Shown here in pieces: positions 35,738 to 46,924 of a stretch of DNA of 64,000 bases (positions within the stretch are counted from its first letter, which is position 1; every line of letters begins with the position of its first letter). The DNA lies in the NCBI GenBank assembly GCA_009801015.1, contig VHZZ01000234.1:82331-146330 (forward strand). Direction: 5' to 3'. The position numbers were made by a program, and so were the translations under genes. The notes beneath the pieces are model-generated. The model did not search any database, was not told the DNA's origin, and saw only the letters and a program-made list of their open reading frames with translations. The DNA is from Silene noctiflora. Taxonomy: Eukaryota; Streptophyta; Magnoliopsida; Caryophyllales; Caryophyllaceae.

Positions 35738-37564
35738 ATGAATCCAAATAAACTTGAACATGATCCATTTCCCCATTCCCAATCCCTTCCCCAAACCCTA
35801 ATTTTCCCCCAAAACGACACCGTTTCAAAAATCAATCCACTCCCACACATCTCAACCCAATTCTACACCTTCAACAAAGACTCTCATACACTAATGCTCA
35901 CCTGTCTATCCCAGAATCGTCTTGCAACCCCTGACGAAATCCGAACCGTTACTTCTCCTGACGTTTTGAAATCCTGGCGGTCGGTTTGGAAGGACCGGAA
36001 CGAGGATACCGCGTATTTAACCGCTTGGAAACGGATTCAGGATAAGCTTCAAACTTCTGTTGATGGGAATGGTTTTAGATATCTTTGTTTTAAGAATAAT
36101 TTGAGTCAGTTTATTTCGCATATGAATCAATGGCAGGATATTATTATGTCTGCACATTGTAATAATAACGGTTGTTTCAGCAGTCGGGATCAGGGTGAGA
36201 GTGAGAGTGAGAGTGGGAGGGGGAGGCATTTAGGGATTAGAGAGACGATAGATGGGATTAAGAGGGTGTGGACGGTTGGGGCGAAGTTTTATGGGATACC
36301 GGAGAGTTTTATTAGGGTTTGTATTGGGTCGTGTCGGGTTTGTGCTGGGGTTGGGGAAGGGGGAGGGGCGGGAGGAGAAGGGGAAGGGGTGTGTAGGAGG
36401 GGGAAGAGGAGGAGGTTTGAGTATACGGAGTCGATAGAGGTGGAGGCGAAGGAGGTGGCGAATAGGTTGCAAATGTTGGCTAAGAAGTATAAGGTTGTGT
36501 TGTGTATTAGGCAGAAGTATATTAGGTATAAGCCGTTTATGGCGGAGGTTAAGGATTATGCTTGTCATAGGGCCGGGGAGCCGGTTAATAGTGGGGGGAG
36601 TGGGAAGAAGAAGGTTTTGAAGAGGGAACCGTATGCGTCTAAGAGGTGTGGGTGCGGGTTTAGGATTAGGGCGATTGTGCCTATTAAGGATTATAATGAG
36701 AAGGATAAGAGTTTTGTGTATGAGGAGGAAGGTGTGGCGGTTTTTAAGATGTATGCTGTGCATTCGGGGCATGAGCCTGGTCCGTTGGATGGGAATGCCA
36801 GGATTATGCATCGGGTTGTGGGGCATAATGGGGTGTTTTTGAGTGATCAGGAGGAGTATGGGGTGGATGAGGAGGAGATGGAGGGGGACGGGGAGGGGGA
36901 CTGTTTTGGTGGAGGTGGGAGTGATGATGGGGATTTTCGTCGTTCTGTGATGCAGCAGGTTCATGAGTTGAAGTCGGTTGTTGGGACGTTTGAGAGTAGG
37001 GTTATGAAGCTGCCTTTGGATGTGTTGGAGTCGGTTTCTCAGGAGTTGTGTGATATTGTGAATAAGATTAGGTTGTTAGGTGATGAGACTACGAAGTCGG
37101 ATTTGTTGAATTGTGATAAGCCTCTCTCTGATGATATGTTGGTTGGGGATGTGGAGTTGCCTCACTGGAATGACCCGCATGATGACCGATTGTATGGGGA
37201 TGGCAAGGATACTGATTTAATTGACGAAGAAGATGACAGCTTTAGCCGTTCGTTGCATGATGTTGTACCTTGGGGATCAATGAGGGCGCATTGTAGAAGT
37301 GCAAAAGATCTGATTAGCGGAAGTTGTAAAGATGACAAGTGGTTAGATAGCAGCGAGTTTGATGAGAAGAGCATTCTTAACTGCGGTGAAGTAAAGCTGA
37401 GTAAGCCTATGAGGCATGACAGTTTAGATGAAGATGTAGGTCTCGTTAACCTTCAAGTAGATAGTTTCTATCAAGAGAATCCGAAATGGTATGATTCTCC
37501 TTGTGGCTTGGACTCTGGTACAGATTGCGGGGATAGTGAATTCCGACATGGGGAGATTGTGTAG
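35738..37564 (+). CDS. Conserved plant protein with FAR1-like Cys/His cluster, function unknown
   Basis: Intronless, 608 aa. The middle of the protein (about 170-360) is the part I recognise as strongly conserved in plants (VWTVGAKFYGIPESFIRVC, KYKVVLCIRQKYIRYKPFMAEVK split by short variable loops). It contains a Cys/His set resembling the FAR1/WRKY-GCM1 zinc cluster: C276, C304, C306 and H342/H345 (KRCGCGFRIRA, VHSGHEPG). A second CX3CX2C lies at C195, C199 and C202, before a basic KRRRFEY segment (about 223-229) that could be a nuclear signal. The N-terminal third has a conserved SWRSVWKDRNEDTAYLTAWKRIQ block; the C-terminal 230 residues are acidic with heptad-like leucines. Probably a nuclear, domesticated-transposase-like factor, but no function is established. 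The strong G bias at 36190-36430 explains long antisense open frames. Confidence 0.85.
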   Translation: MNPNKLEHDPFPHSQSLPQTLIFPQNDTVSKINPLPHISTQFYTFNKDSHTLMLTCLSQNRLATPDEIRTVTSPDVLKSWRSVWKDRNEDTAYLTAWKRIQDKLQTSVDGNGFRYLCFKNNLSQFISHMNQWQDIIMSAHCNNNGCFSSRDQGESESESGRGRHLGIRETIDGIKRVWTVGAKFYGIPESFIRVCIGSCRVCAGVGEGGGAGGEGEGVCRRGKRRRFEYTESIEVEAKEVANRLQMLAKKYKVVLCIRQKYIRYKPFMAEVKDYACHRAGEPVNSGGSGKKKVLKREPYASKRCGCGFRIRAIVPIKDYNEKDKSFVYEEEGVAVFKMYAVHSGHEPGPLDGNARIMHRVVGHNGVFLSDQEEYGVDEEEMEGDGEGDCFGGGGSDDGDFRRSVMQQVHELKSVVGTFESRVMKLPLDVLESVSQELCDIVNKIRLLGDETTKSDLLNCDKPLSDDMLVGDVELPHWNDPHDDRLYGDGKDTDLIDEEDDSFSRSLHDVVPWGSMRAHCRSAKDLISGSCKDDKWLDSSEFDEKSILNCGEVKLSKPMRHDSLDEDVGLVNLQVDSFYQENPKWYDSPCGLDSGTDCGDSEFRHGEIV

Positions 37565-40500
37565 ATTCTATAGAGTTGAATTGACCACCCAATTTTAGCT
37601 CCAATTTTTTTTAGTGATTGCCGCATTGTAAGCTGTGGTGGTGTGTTGTAGCCTGTAATTTATGCATACGGAATGTGAGATTGTAACCTTTAGCTTTTGA
37701 ATTAGGTGCCTTTCTTCAGTGTAACCATGTAAATTGTGACCTGTGGTCTGTGCTGCACATATTTGTTTAGTTACTGTTGACCCTCTGTAATCTGTCGAGA
37801 CGCTACAGCTCGAATTGTAATCGCTTTATTGATCAATGTTCTTTTATATTGGAAAGATTGGATCTTGCAAAGTTGATACTCATTGATGTTTCATTCTCTC
37901 ATGGACTCGAGCTCTGTGGAATTTTGTTGATGCCTTACATTCCTTGGCTATATCACAGTGTCCAGTTTGTAATTCTTTTGTCGTAAAGCATTTGTATTTG
38001 AATTCCTTTTTTCCTGGAGGCTGCGTCATTTTGCTTGCTGGTTTAAGCATCTCCGAAACCGAGTCTTGGATCTGTAAGGGTAACTCTAGTTCTGCTTAAG
38101 CTTGCTGATGGATCTTTGGTGAAGATGTGTAACGCCTCATGCCATGGGTTTTCAGTTGATCAAAGGCTCTAATGCCTCTCTATTTGCTTTTGGAAGTCTA
38201 TCTCTTTGAAGGGTGCTACTGCCTTTGTATCTGTCGGTTGACTTCATACTCGGTAAGTGCCTTGAGAATTTTTACTCGCATAGCTTTGCCTGCATTTTGA
38301 TATCAATGTGACTCGGTAGCTGTAGTTATTGAGAAATAGTGTACTGTGTATATCAGATATAATTGGTTGAAGTCAGATGGTTGCTTCTGATGCTACATTG
38401 CCGGTTGAGTGAAACACTCAATTTTTGGAGGTTCTAGTTTAGGTGCTTTTGGCACTGCTTCCACAATGTCTCCATCGCTCCCGTTTTCAAATGTAATCAT
38501 TTAAGTGAACTATACATCTCTTAGGAGAATTCAGTTTGTAGAGCATTAACAAGTGGTATTAACTGGTTATATTTTGTCTGAAATAGCCATTCAGCCGTTT
38601 TGTACATTATATGGTACAATATGATTTTGTGATTGGATTTTTGCGTCCAGTTGTTTGTTGGTGGTGTATAGGAGTTAGGAAGCCATAATGCTTGTTCTGA
38701 TGTTGACCGCCTGACCGGGTCAAAATCCGTGCCATGACTCGAGTACCACCGTTTAGTGACTTTACCAACTTGCTTAGCTGGCGTGATGTCTAGTTCTTGT
38801 GCTGCTTCAAGAGACCCAATTCTTAATGATCCGGAAGCAACCAGGTCTTACGTGTCTCAACTCTCAAGGCAGCATACTGCAAAAAAGGATGAGAACTTTT
38901 ATATCTCTAACTGTGAGTAGCAAAGAATGGTTGATCTCTTGTCTGTTGTCGTCTTATTGCTTTGCTTACACTTTGAAGTCGACAGTTAAACTAGATCTTG
39001 TTGTCTTTAATCATTTGGAATACAGTTATAGACTTATAGTTGTGGACTTGTAGCAATTTTTTTTATAATTGCTGATCAGTTGCATGCAATAAGAAGTTTG
39101 AAACTGAATTTGGTATATTCATATCATCTCATAAAATTCCGGTCTTGTAATCTATCAGAGACTCAGATCTGCAGATAATGCTCATGCTCCTGCTGCTGTG
39201 ACCTGTGAGCTGGTTCCTCATATTTTGGACCAGACTTTTACGGTGATTGGCGTTCAACAGTGAAAAGTCCACACAAATTACTCTGGTATGTTTATTTTAT
39301 CTCCTCATCTCAAATTCTTCGCAGAAATGCAGGATTGCAGGCAGGCAAGAACACGGTTGTGTACTTGTCTGGTTTGATTTGAAGTTTGGTTGGCTGATCA
39401 TTTAAACGAATCGTCTCTACCAGTGAGTCCATATTCTGAGTAGGTCTCACTAAAGTGTTTTATTTGTCTCAAACCCATTCCTTAGACTGAACCGAACACT
39501 GCATCATCATACCCGGCCAAGAACATTAGAACACCCCCAACTATTTATAACCCTTTTGATTTTTAAATTGCAGTGTCCTTATCAGCGCTGTTTATCTTAA
39601 AATCTCTCAACTGTTTTCTTTTGCTGATTATAAGACGCTACTTCATGTGTCCATTGGTCGATTAATAGATGACCGAACTTAGTAGATTGCATATTATACA
39701 TCGATGATTGGTCCGTATGTAACGAGGATACAAGATAGCTGAACTGGGTGGATAGACTTCAAGCATATGGTTTACTAATTTATACTTATATGCTTTTCTT
39801 GTAGGTCATATGAATTAACAATTAATTCGGTCTTTTTCCTTTCCGATTATTTTTTGCATTCGGCTGCTCTCTCGCACCCGTACCTGTACCTGTACCCGTA
39901 CCAAGTAAGCAAGGTTTTCATCTATACTCCCCCTGATTTTTTTTATTTTTTTATTTATTTTTTTGGTTTTGTGTGCCCTGCTGGTCTCTCACATCCACAC
40001 CAAGCAACCAAAATTTTCATACCTACTCCCTTCACTACTCGTTAGTTACGCGGTCTTATATCATGGGACGGTCATTTTCTAGAAAAAATTATTCATTTAT
40101 TGCTATTACTAAAAAAAAAGATTTTTATAAAAATGGATCGTCTTATGTTGTGAGGTTGTCTCACACAATAACTAGGAAAAAATGAACACGCATTTGATGC
40201 ATTACATCAGACCTTTTAGCAACGAGCTTATGTAATTTTTTCGGAGTTATATTGTAACTTTTTAGCTGAATGTATAAGTGAAAGAGTTCAGAAACTTTAT
40301 AGTAAAATTCATAATCTTTAAAACAAAACCCGAAAACTTTATTATAAAACTCAGAAACTACACTATTAAGTTGTACTAGATCTGATATTCCGATGTATAA
40401 TCTATAATCTGCAATAACTACCGTCCTTTACAAGTGTACGGGGTTGAAAATAATATTGTTGGCTTGTTGCAATTAGAAAAATAACAATTTTGTAGGAAAA

Positions 40501-41280
40501 CATTGAAATTATAAGGACAAATGACAAATATGAAACATGTAGAAAGCATGCCAATTCATAACAGAAACACAAATTCTCATTGAAGACGGCATTATCCGTC
40601 ATAAGTTAAAGACGGATAGTGCCCCTATCACAATATGCAAGTGGTACTATCTATGGGATGCTCCAATTCTCTCCTCAGTTTACCCTTCTGTTTGCTTTAT
40701 TGTGAGAGAGACACTATCCGTCTTCAGCTTATGATGATGAATAGTGTCCGTCATAGGAAAGACGCTTCGTAAAGAAAAGGGGGAGAGGCGTACCAAATTT
40801 ATTCTCATATCCCTATCATATATGAAAATCGTAATCAAATGTAGCCCAATTGAGAAAGACCAGCTTTTACCTAACTTTCAACATTCCTAATTATTAAGGG
40901 TGACAATAAAAACTGTAACAATTTTGCAAATCGGAAATCTAAAAAACCTGGATTTTCCGGTTATCTCCGATTTGGTAAAGCTAACAGAATTTTTTTTTTA
41001 CAAAAAAAAGGGGAAAAATACGTAATAGAGAGTATCTTTTTACTTTTAAAAATCGGTATATGTATGAATTGGGTTTAGACTTTAGACAAGATGATACTTA
41101 AAAGCAGTGTTCGAAAAACTAGTTTTGGCCTTTTGGTAACTCAATTTCAAAACCGACTTTTTTAGAGCAAAAAAAATTGAGTATTCAATTTATAATTTGA
41201 ATCAATTCAGTTTGTAATAATGGTAACTTTGAAAACCGAGTACTCAAACCGAATTCATAATCCGATTATACAACTTAATT
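37565..41280. other. 3' flank of the 608-aa gene and spacer, no gene
   Basis: 37565 to about 39300 is T-rich, gene-like DNA with several TGCAG and GTAAG words; part of it is probably a long or spliced 3' UTR, but no coding exon is supported. 40568-40780 is a full-length GACGGATA-family repeat (AAATTCTCATTGAAGACGG to AAGACGCTTCGTAAAG). Open frames at 38799-39053 and 39854-40185 have no recognisable domains. Confidence 0.5.
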
Positions 41281-41289
41281 CGATTACTC

Positions 41290-41515
41290 AAAGTTAATTG
41301 TGAAAGGTGATAATTTATGTATTATCAACTCAATCCGTAGTATTTGGCAAATTGCTTGGAAAATTAGTATTATCAATGATGTAAAATTAGATCCTCAGTT
41401 CTTTGACGAAGTGATAATTAAACATTGCTTTCGCGAAACCAATAAAGTTGCCGACTTTATGGCTTCTATTAGACATTCATGCCCAACTTTTTCAAGGTGG
41501 TTTGAAAGCCAGTGA
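41290..41515 (+). mobile_element. LINE fragment: RNase H-like C-terminus
   Basis: About 72 codons ending in a stop. Features include GDNLCIINSIRSIWQIAWKI and IKHCFRETNKVADFMASIRH, which match the end of the plant LINE RNase H (RVT_3) domain with its H-x2-RE-N-x-VAD-x-(L/M)A signature. Nothing upstream continues the domain, so it is an isolated 3' fragment. It is a different lineage from the LINE at 20701, whose corresponding motif is HCPRKLNRIAHAV. Confidence 0.65.
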
Positions 41516-41569
41516 CTTCAACTTCTATCATTCGAAAGGATGAGATAAGTTGGTGCTACACTGCTACCT

Positions 41570-41832
41570 TAGGGTAAGATTATTGGTAGTCTTAAGACAA
41601 TACTCAGTCAAGACTACTAATAATCTACAAAAGTCTTGACAAAGTCTTAAGTTGAGTATTGGAAATCCAAGACTCGTAAGATTATTGGTAGTCTTGAGAC
41701 AAAACTTTAGTAAGTCTTGAGACAAGACTCACCCAAAACTACCAATAATCTATCAAAGTCTTAACAAAGTCTTAAGTTGAGTCTTGGAAATCCAAGACTC
41801 AACTTAAGACTTTGGGTGAGTCTTGACCCCAC
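41570..41832. repeat. Tandem and inverted repeat built on AGTCTTGAGACAAGACT-like words
   Basis: Two units of about 115 bp (41576-41692 and 41693-41806) each start GATTATTGGTAGTCTT and end TTGGAAATCCAAGACTC. Each unit also holds the inverse, AAGACTAC(C/T)AATAATCT, so the array is both tandem and self-complementary. It stops about 150 bp before the assembly gap. Confidence 0.7.
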
Positions 41833-41983
41833 TATAAAGAGAAATTAACCAATGAATATATTCCATGTGTTATTTCTTTTTGTAAGAAAATAGAAGTAAA
41901 ATGAAAAAGTAAAGTCTCAGATGAGTCTGAGAGATAATGTATAAAGTCTGAGGTAGTTCTGAACAATAAAGAAATAATAAAAG

Positions 41984-42743
41984 NNNNNNNNNNNNNNNNN
42001 NNNNNNNNNNNNNNNNNNNNNNNNNNNNNNNNNNNNNNNNNNNNNNNNNNNNNNNNNNNNNNNNNNNNNNNNNNNNNNNNNNNNNNNNNNNNNNNNNNNN
42101 NNNNNNNNNNNNNNNNNNNNNNNNNNNNNNNNNNNNNNNNNNNNNNNNNNNNNNNNNNNNNNNNNNNNNNNNNNNNNNNNNNNNNNNNNNNNNNNNNNNN
42201 NNNNNNNNNNNNNNNNNNNNNNNNNNNNNNNNNNNNNNNNNNNNNNNNNNNNNNNNNNNNNNNNNNNNNNNNNNNNNNNNNNNNNNNNNNNNNNNNNNNN
42301 NNNNNNNNNNNNNNNNNNNNNNNNNNNNNNNNNNNNNNNNNNNNNNNNNNNNNNNNNNNNNNNNNNNNNNNNNNNNNNNNNNNNNNNNNNNNNNNNNNNN
42401 NNNNNNNNNNNNNNNNNNNNNNNNNNNNNNNNNNNNNNNNNNNNNNNNNNNNNNNNNNNNNNNNNNNNNNNNNNNNNNNNNNNNNNNNNNNNNNNNNNNN
42501 NNNNNNNNNNNNNNNNNNNNNNNNNNNNNNNNNNNNNNNNNNNNNNNNNNNNNNNNNNNNNNNNNNNNNNNNNNNNNNNNNNNNNNNNNNNNNNNNNNNN
42601 NNNNNNNNNNNNNNNNNNNNNNNNNNNNNNNNNNNNNNNNNNNNNNNNNNNNNNNNNNNNNNNNNNNNNNNNNNNNNNNNNNNNNNNNNNNNNNNNNNNN
42701 NNNNNNNNNNNNNNNNNNNNNNNNNNNNNNNNNNNNNNNNNNN
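41984..42743. other. Assembly gap (760 Ns)
   Basis: Unresolved bases. The gap sits between a tandem/inverted repeat and a Helitron end, which is probably why assembly failed. The open frame reported across it is meaningless. Confidence 0.99.
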
Positions 42744-42910
42744 ATCATAATTATGAATTTAATTAAATGATTAGAGTTTAATTATAAGAATATATTCATT
42801 GAAAATATAATAATGTAATGAAATAAAGTTTTACTTATCGCTTTATTTAGCTAGATGTCTTTTGGAGGGGAAAATTAAGAGAATTTTTATTCTCTTAGTA
42901 GTAAGGGAGA
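42744..42910 (-). mobile_element. Helitron 5' part, cut by the gap
   Basis: On the minus strand it begins TCTCCCTTACTACTAAGAG at 42910, preceded by A, and continues as the Helitron at 31103-31538 does (ATAAAAATTCTCTTAATTTTCCCCTCC versus a close variant there). The rest, including any hairpin and CTRR end, falls in the N gap or beyond it. Confidence 0.7.
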
Positions 42911-42995
42911 TGAAATTACCCAAAGATTTTCCATAATATATACTCATGATTTCTATTATTCAATGAAAAATAATTTACTTATTCTTAAACAACAT

Positions 42996-45900
42996 AAATT
43001 CTCACCGAAGACAAATACTTGTCGTTACAAGCTGAAGACGGGCTAAATTTAACCCATATAAAACGAAAATGTGACCTTTTTAACGACAAATTTTTATAAC
43101 TTAACAAATTGTTCTGATAAATTTTTATCTGAAAATAATTACATTTTCGTATTAAAAATATTTATTTTATCCATTTTCAGCTTGTAACGAAATATTACTT
43201 ATTTCCGCAAGATTTATTTCCCATATAAAAAGTGTGATTTTGTATGATTTTTGTAACAAGAGGTAGAGCTGAGCAAAATTATACGATACGGTTTTATTAT
43301 ACGTATCCGATACGCTATACGAATTTAATTATATGGATTTTCGGATATCCGATACGAATTTCAGGATATTCGATTCGGTTCTTTAAAAACCGTATCGGAT
43401 AAGGATCGGCAAAATATGAAACCGGATATACGGTATCCGATACGGTTGCCTTTTTTCTAGAATAAAATATTAAAATATATANATAAATCACAAAATAACT
43501 AATATGTTGGTGATTAAACCTTATTAGTATTAAACTTTATAAGTTATTTACTCTTATAACGTTTTAAAACACTTTTAAGTTGCTAAAAAAACAAACAATC
43601 ATACATAAAAAAAAAATATATATATTAAATTACATAAGTGAAGCTGAAAACCAGATACCGGATATACGGAAAAACCAATATACGATTTTCATATATACGG
43701 AAAAATCGTATTGGATAAGTGTACTAAAAAATGAGATTTAAAAAATCGTATATCCAAAGTAGAAGATTGAATTTGTAAGAAATTCAAACAGTCAACGACA
43801 TGGTCACTAGCAAGTCGCAATTTGCATGTGAATGACAGCACAAAGTACACATTTACCAACATAATTCCACCACTTTAATTCCTCACGCCTTGTATTTTTT
43901 AGTAATTTCATCTTTTTTATAGGGGTATTTTCGGTACCCTATTTAACATTGACCAGATACAGACAACAACTTGGTCAACCATGATCAATAAAATATTCTC
44001 TAATATATTTTCCCGTGCTACTCTTCACCAGCTTTTTTTTCCTCTCACAATAATATTTTTTAATGATATAATTAATTAATTAATTAAATAATAATTAATG
44101 CGGATGGTGCTTATTTATGTACGAGTTTTGCTTATTCATGAACGTAAATAACAATAATACTTTTTTTTAATGATTTTACTTTAATAAAATACCCTTCTTT
44201 CAATCTTTATTTATCTCTTCTCCATTTACTCATTTTTCTCTCTAATTACCACCAACCAACCATCACGCGTCAGCCACCACCCTCACCGCCGCCTCCCTTG
44301 CGCCAGTATTGACGATTTACTCAGACTAGTTTTAAACTCGTACAAAAACGTTATATCCGGTTCCTGAAAAATGCCCATTGTAGTACTCATCCGACTCCAA
44401 GTTTCGAAAAAAAAAAAATAGTAAAACTTACTAAAATAAATACAAAACAAACATTTATAACAAAAATAAAAATAAATCTGAACACATGCTCAAAAAAAAA
44501 AAAAATATTGAAAAAATATGAACATGCAGTACGTATGTGGAGTAATTTATATATAATTATTGTGGTTTGTTGCGATTTGTTTGTGTATGCTATGTTCAAT
44601 TCATCGTAATTCATGTACTAATTTTGCTGTACTGCGAGTTTAATTACCTGATCGTTACAAACCATAATTTAATCTCTCCCTAATTTAATTAGTGTAAATA
44701 AACCCTAATATAATTAATGAAATTAAGAATTAGAATTATTCCCTGATTGATACGAGAATTAGCATCCATAATTGTGTAATTTGACGGATTTGATTAATTT
44801 TGTAGATTTGATTAATTTTGTAAGGGAAAAAATCATAGAGAATTAGGCAAAGAGCACACTATGGGAAAATAAAAAAAAGTCCATGAATGTGCAACTACGT
44901 TTCTCTAATAGTTTAATCTTACTTCCATGTGTAATAGTTAGACCGTTTTCAGAATTAACAAATAATGATTATCTCCATTTCTTTTCAATTATCTATAATA
45001 GCTTAATAATACTTCCATCCGTGTCAATTAGAATAGATCGTTTCCTGAAATAATTTAAGTGTTTGAAATAATTAATGAAGAGGGGAGGTAAAGGAATATC
45101 TAATTGCACAACATTCCCTTTCATAGCGATTTCCCATATTACTTTTTACGGAGGGCAATAATATGAAATATGATACATGTAATTTGACTATAACTTACGA
45201 AAAAAAAAAAAAAAAAAAAGGAACATACATGATGTACATCAAATGTATAATTTACTTATTGATAATTTTTGACATTTACCTATATTTTTTTTTTTTTTTT
45301 TTTCAAAATCTATTTTGAAGAAAAAGTTTTTCTTTATTACAAATAAAAATATATTTATATTACATCATAAAAATCTCTAATTTAATACTTGATTTATAAT
45401 CAATGTTTAAAATCTTTGGCATTAAAAAAAAAAAAACCTACAAAATGAGTGGGATTAATTAATTAATTAATCGTCCACACTTTAATATTTTCACATTACT
45501 TTTTAATTTTTTTGAATTTCCTTTTTATTAGGCTTTTTATAACCTTTTGTCCATGAAATTCAAATTTTGGCAAACAAAAATACTCTCTATTTAATTACTA
45601 GTATTAAAAAATTTCCTTTTTGAACAAATTAATTAATTATTACTGTTACCACTGTTACACTATTTTAGTACCCCAACAATAAATTAATTTCAACCATTTT
45701 CCAAAGTTTTTGGTTTCATTTTAACTCTCTTTTTAATGGGTATTTACACTTTTTTCCCTCTTTACTTCTTATCTTACTTGTGAAAAAAGCTGAAAAATTT
45801 CATCTTTTTTTGGGTAATAATTTTCTGGGTTAATAATAAAGTTTAATATTAATTAACTTTGTTAATATATTTTGTGATGATCTTCAGAAGTTTGATCTTG
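42996..45900. other. Spacer upstream of the AHL gene, no gene
   Basis: 42996-43035 is a short GACGGATA-family fragment. 43270-43760 is rich in CGGATATCCGATACGG-like words in both orientations, a degenerate palindromic repeat with a single N at 43482. Long A and T tracts occur around 45198-45218 and 45286-45303. No coding region is supported; the last few hundred bases should contain the AHL promoter. Confidence 0.5.
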
Positions 45901-46328
45901 GGAACAGTGTAATTTGGTGGCATTGAACTGATACTAGTACTACTACTTCACTGTGGTAAAGTTTTGAACTTTCTTATTTTTTACTCTGTAATTTTGTTTG
46001 ATTAGCTTTGCAGTGTTAATTCATGCACATCTTACTTATTTTAGTTTAATTATTATGTTTTTCTGGTTTGTTTTGTTGTAAAGTTTATGATTCTGTTGTT
46101 TTTTTGGTGTAAATCCTAGCCACAAGAACGATTTTATAATTTACCGACTAAGCTAGTTGACATCTGCAGTTATGATTTTGTTGGAAGTTATTTTGTGTGA
46201 TTGGTGTGTGTGTGTGTGTGTTTTGTAGAGCTTATGTTATGTGGCTTTTCATGTACCAAGTAATAATTAAAATGAAATGTGGAATTTTCATGGGTTGATC
46301 AAGCTTCAATGGTTGATATTATATATTA

Positions 46329-46412
46329 CTCCCACCATCCCGATCATTTGTTTACTTTTTATTCTTTGTGAGGGCATTTTAATCGAAGGTAAACAAATGA
46401 TTGAAACAGATG
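46329..46412. mobile_element. Short Stowaway-like hairpin MITE, copy 1
   Basis: 84 bp, ends inverted (CATCCCGATCATTTGTTTAC and GTAAACAAATGATTGAAACA), with TA on both sides. Same family as 46474-46550 and 54952-55038. Non-coding, in the AHL leader intron. Confidence 0.7.
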
Positions 46413-46473
46413 TACCAGCATGTTAAATTATTAGTAGGATGTTAGAAGATTTCTCAATTATTATGGTTTTTTT

Positions 46474-46550
46474 CCGTCCCAATCATTTGTTTACCTTTTT
46501 ATCCTCTGTAAAGGGTATTTTAATCGAAGGTAAACAAATGATTGAGACGG
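46474..46550. mobile_element. Short Stowaway-like hairpin MITE, copy 2
   Basis: CCGTCCCAATCATTTGTTTACC at the left is inverted as GGTAAACAAATGATTGAGACGG at the right. Its interior (AGGGTATTTTAATCGAAGGTAAA) is very close to copy 1, about 60 bp upstream. The outer CTCCCT ends are missing, so no TA duplication can be defined. Confidence 0.6.
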
Positions 46551-46924
46551 AATTAGTAGCATGTTAAATTCTGAGTAGATGTTACAAGAATTCTCACTAA
46601 TTAAGTTATTTTTTTCTTTTCCAATTAAGTAATTCTTTTTGTGTTTGTGTATCTTAGGGTACATTTGTTAGACCCACATGATAGGAGACATTATAAATCT
46701 ACAATAGATTGGATGTACATAAATTTTGGTGATAGTTGGTTAAAGATTGATTTCAGAAAGCAAATGTTGAGCTAATTTTGACAATGTTTCTACTTTCTGT
46801 TCTTTGAATCTGTGCAGGTAGGGCTAAGGTTTGAGTAAGACCTTTGTAGTGTCTTACAAAGTGACTAATATATTCGGAATATTTTCGTATCTGCTTTTGA
46901 AGAGTATATATAAATTATACATGC

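Larger units (their letters stand above)
45956..46817 (+). other. Probable 5'-UTR intron of the AHL gene
   Basis: A good donor (CTGTG|GTAAAG at 45956) and acceptor (CTGTGCAG|GT at 46817) bracket 862 T-rich bases just before the AHL start codon. Leader introns are common in AHL genes with several coding introns. The intron holds a (TG)n tract at about 46202-46221 and two small hairpin MITEs. Confidence 0.5.

Noticed and set aside
36230-36964. 244-aa open frame on the minus strand opposite the 608-aa gene
   Set aside because: Composition is Pro/Leu/Ile/Thr-rich with no domain; it is a by-product of the G-rich sense codons of the conserved plus-strand protein.
41570-41832. Regular short repeats considered as a CRISPR-like array
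   Set aside because: Only two units of about 115 bp that are self-complementary, in a plant nuclear context; no spacer-repeat pattern.
41870-42748. 292-aa minus-strand open frame
   Set aside because: Almost entirely Ns from the assembly gap.
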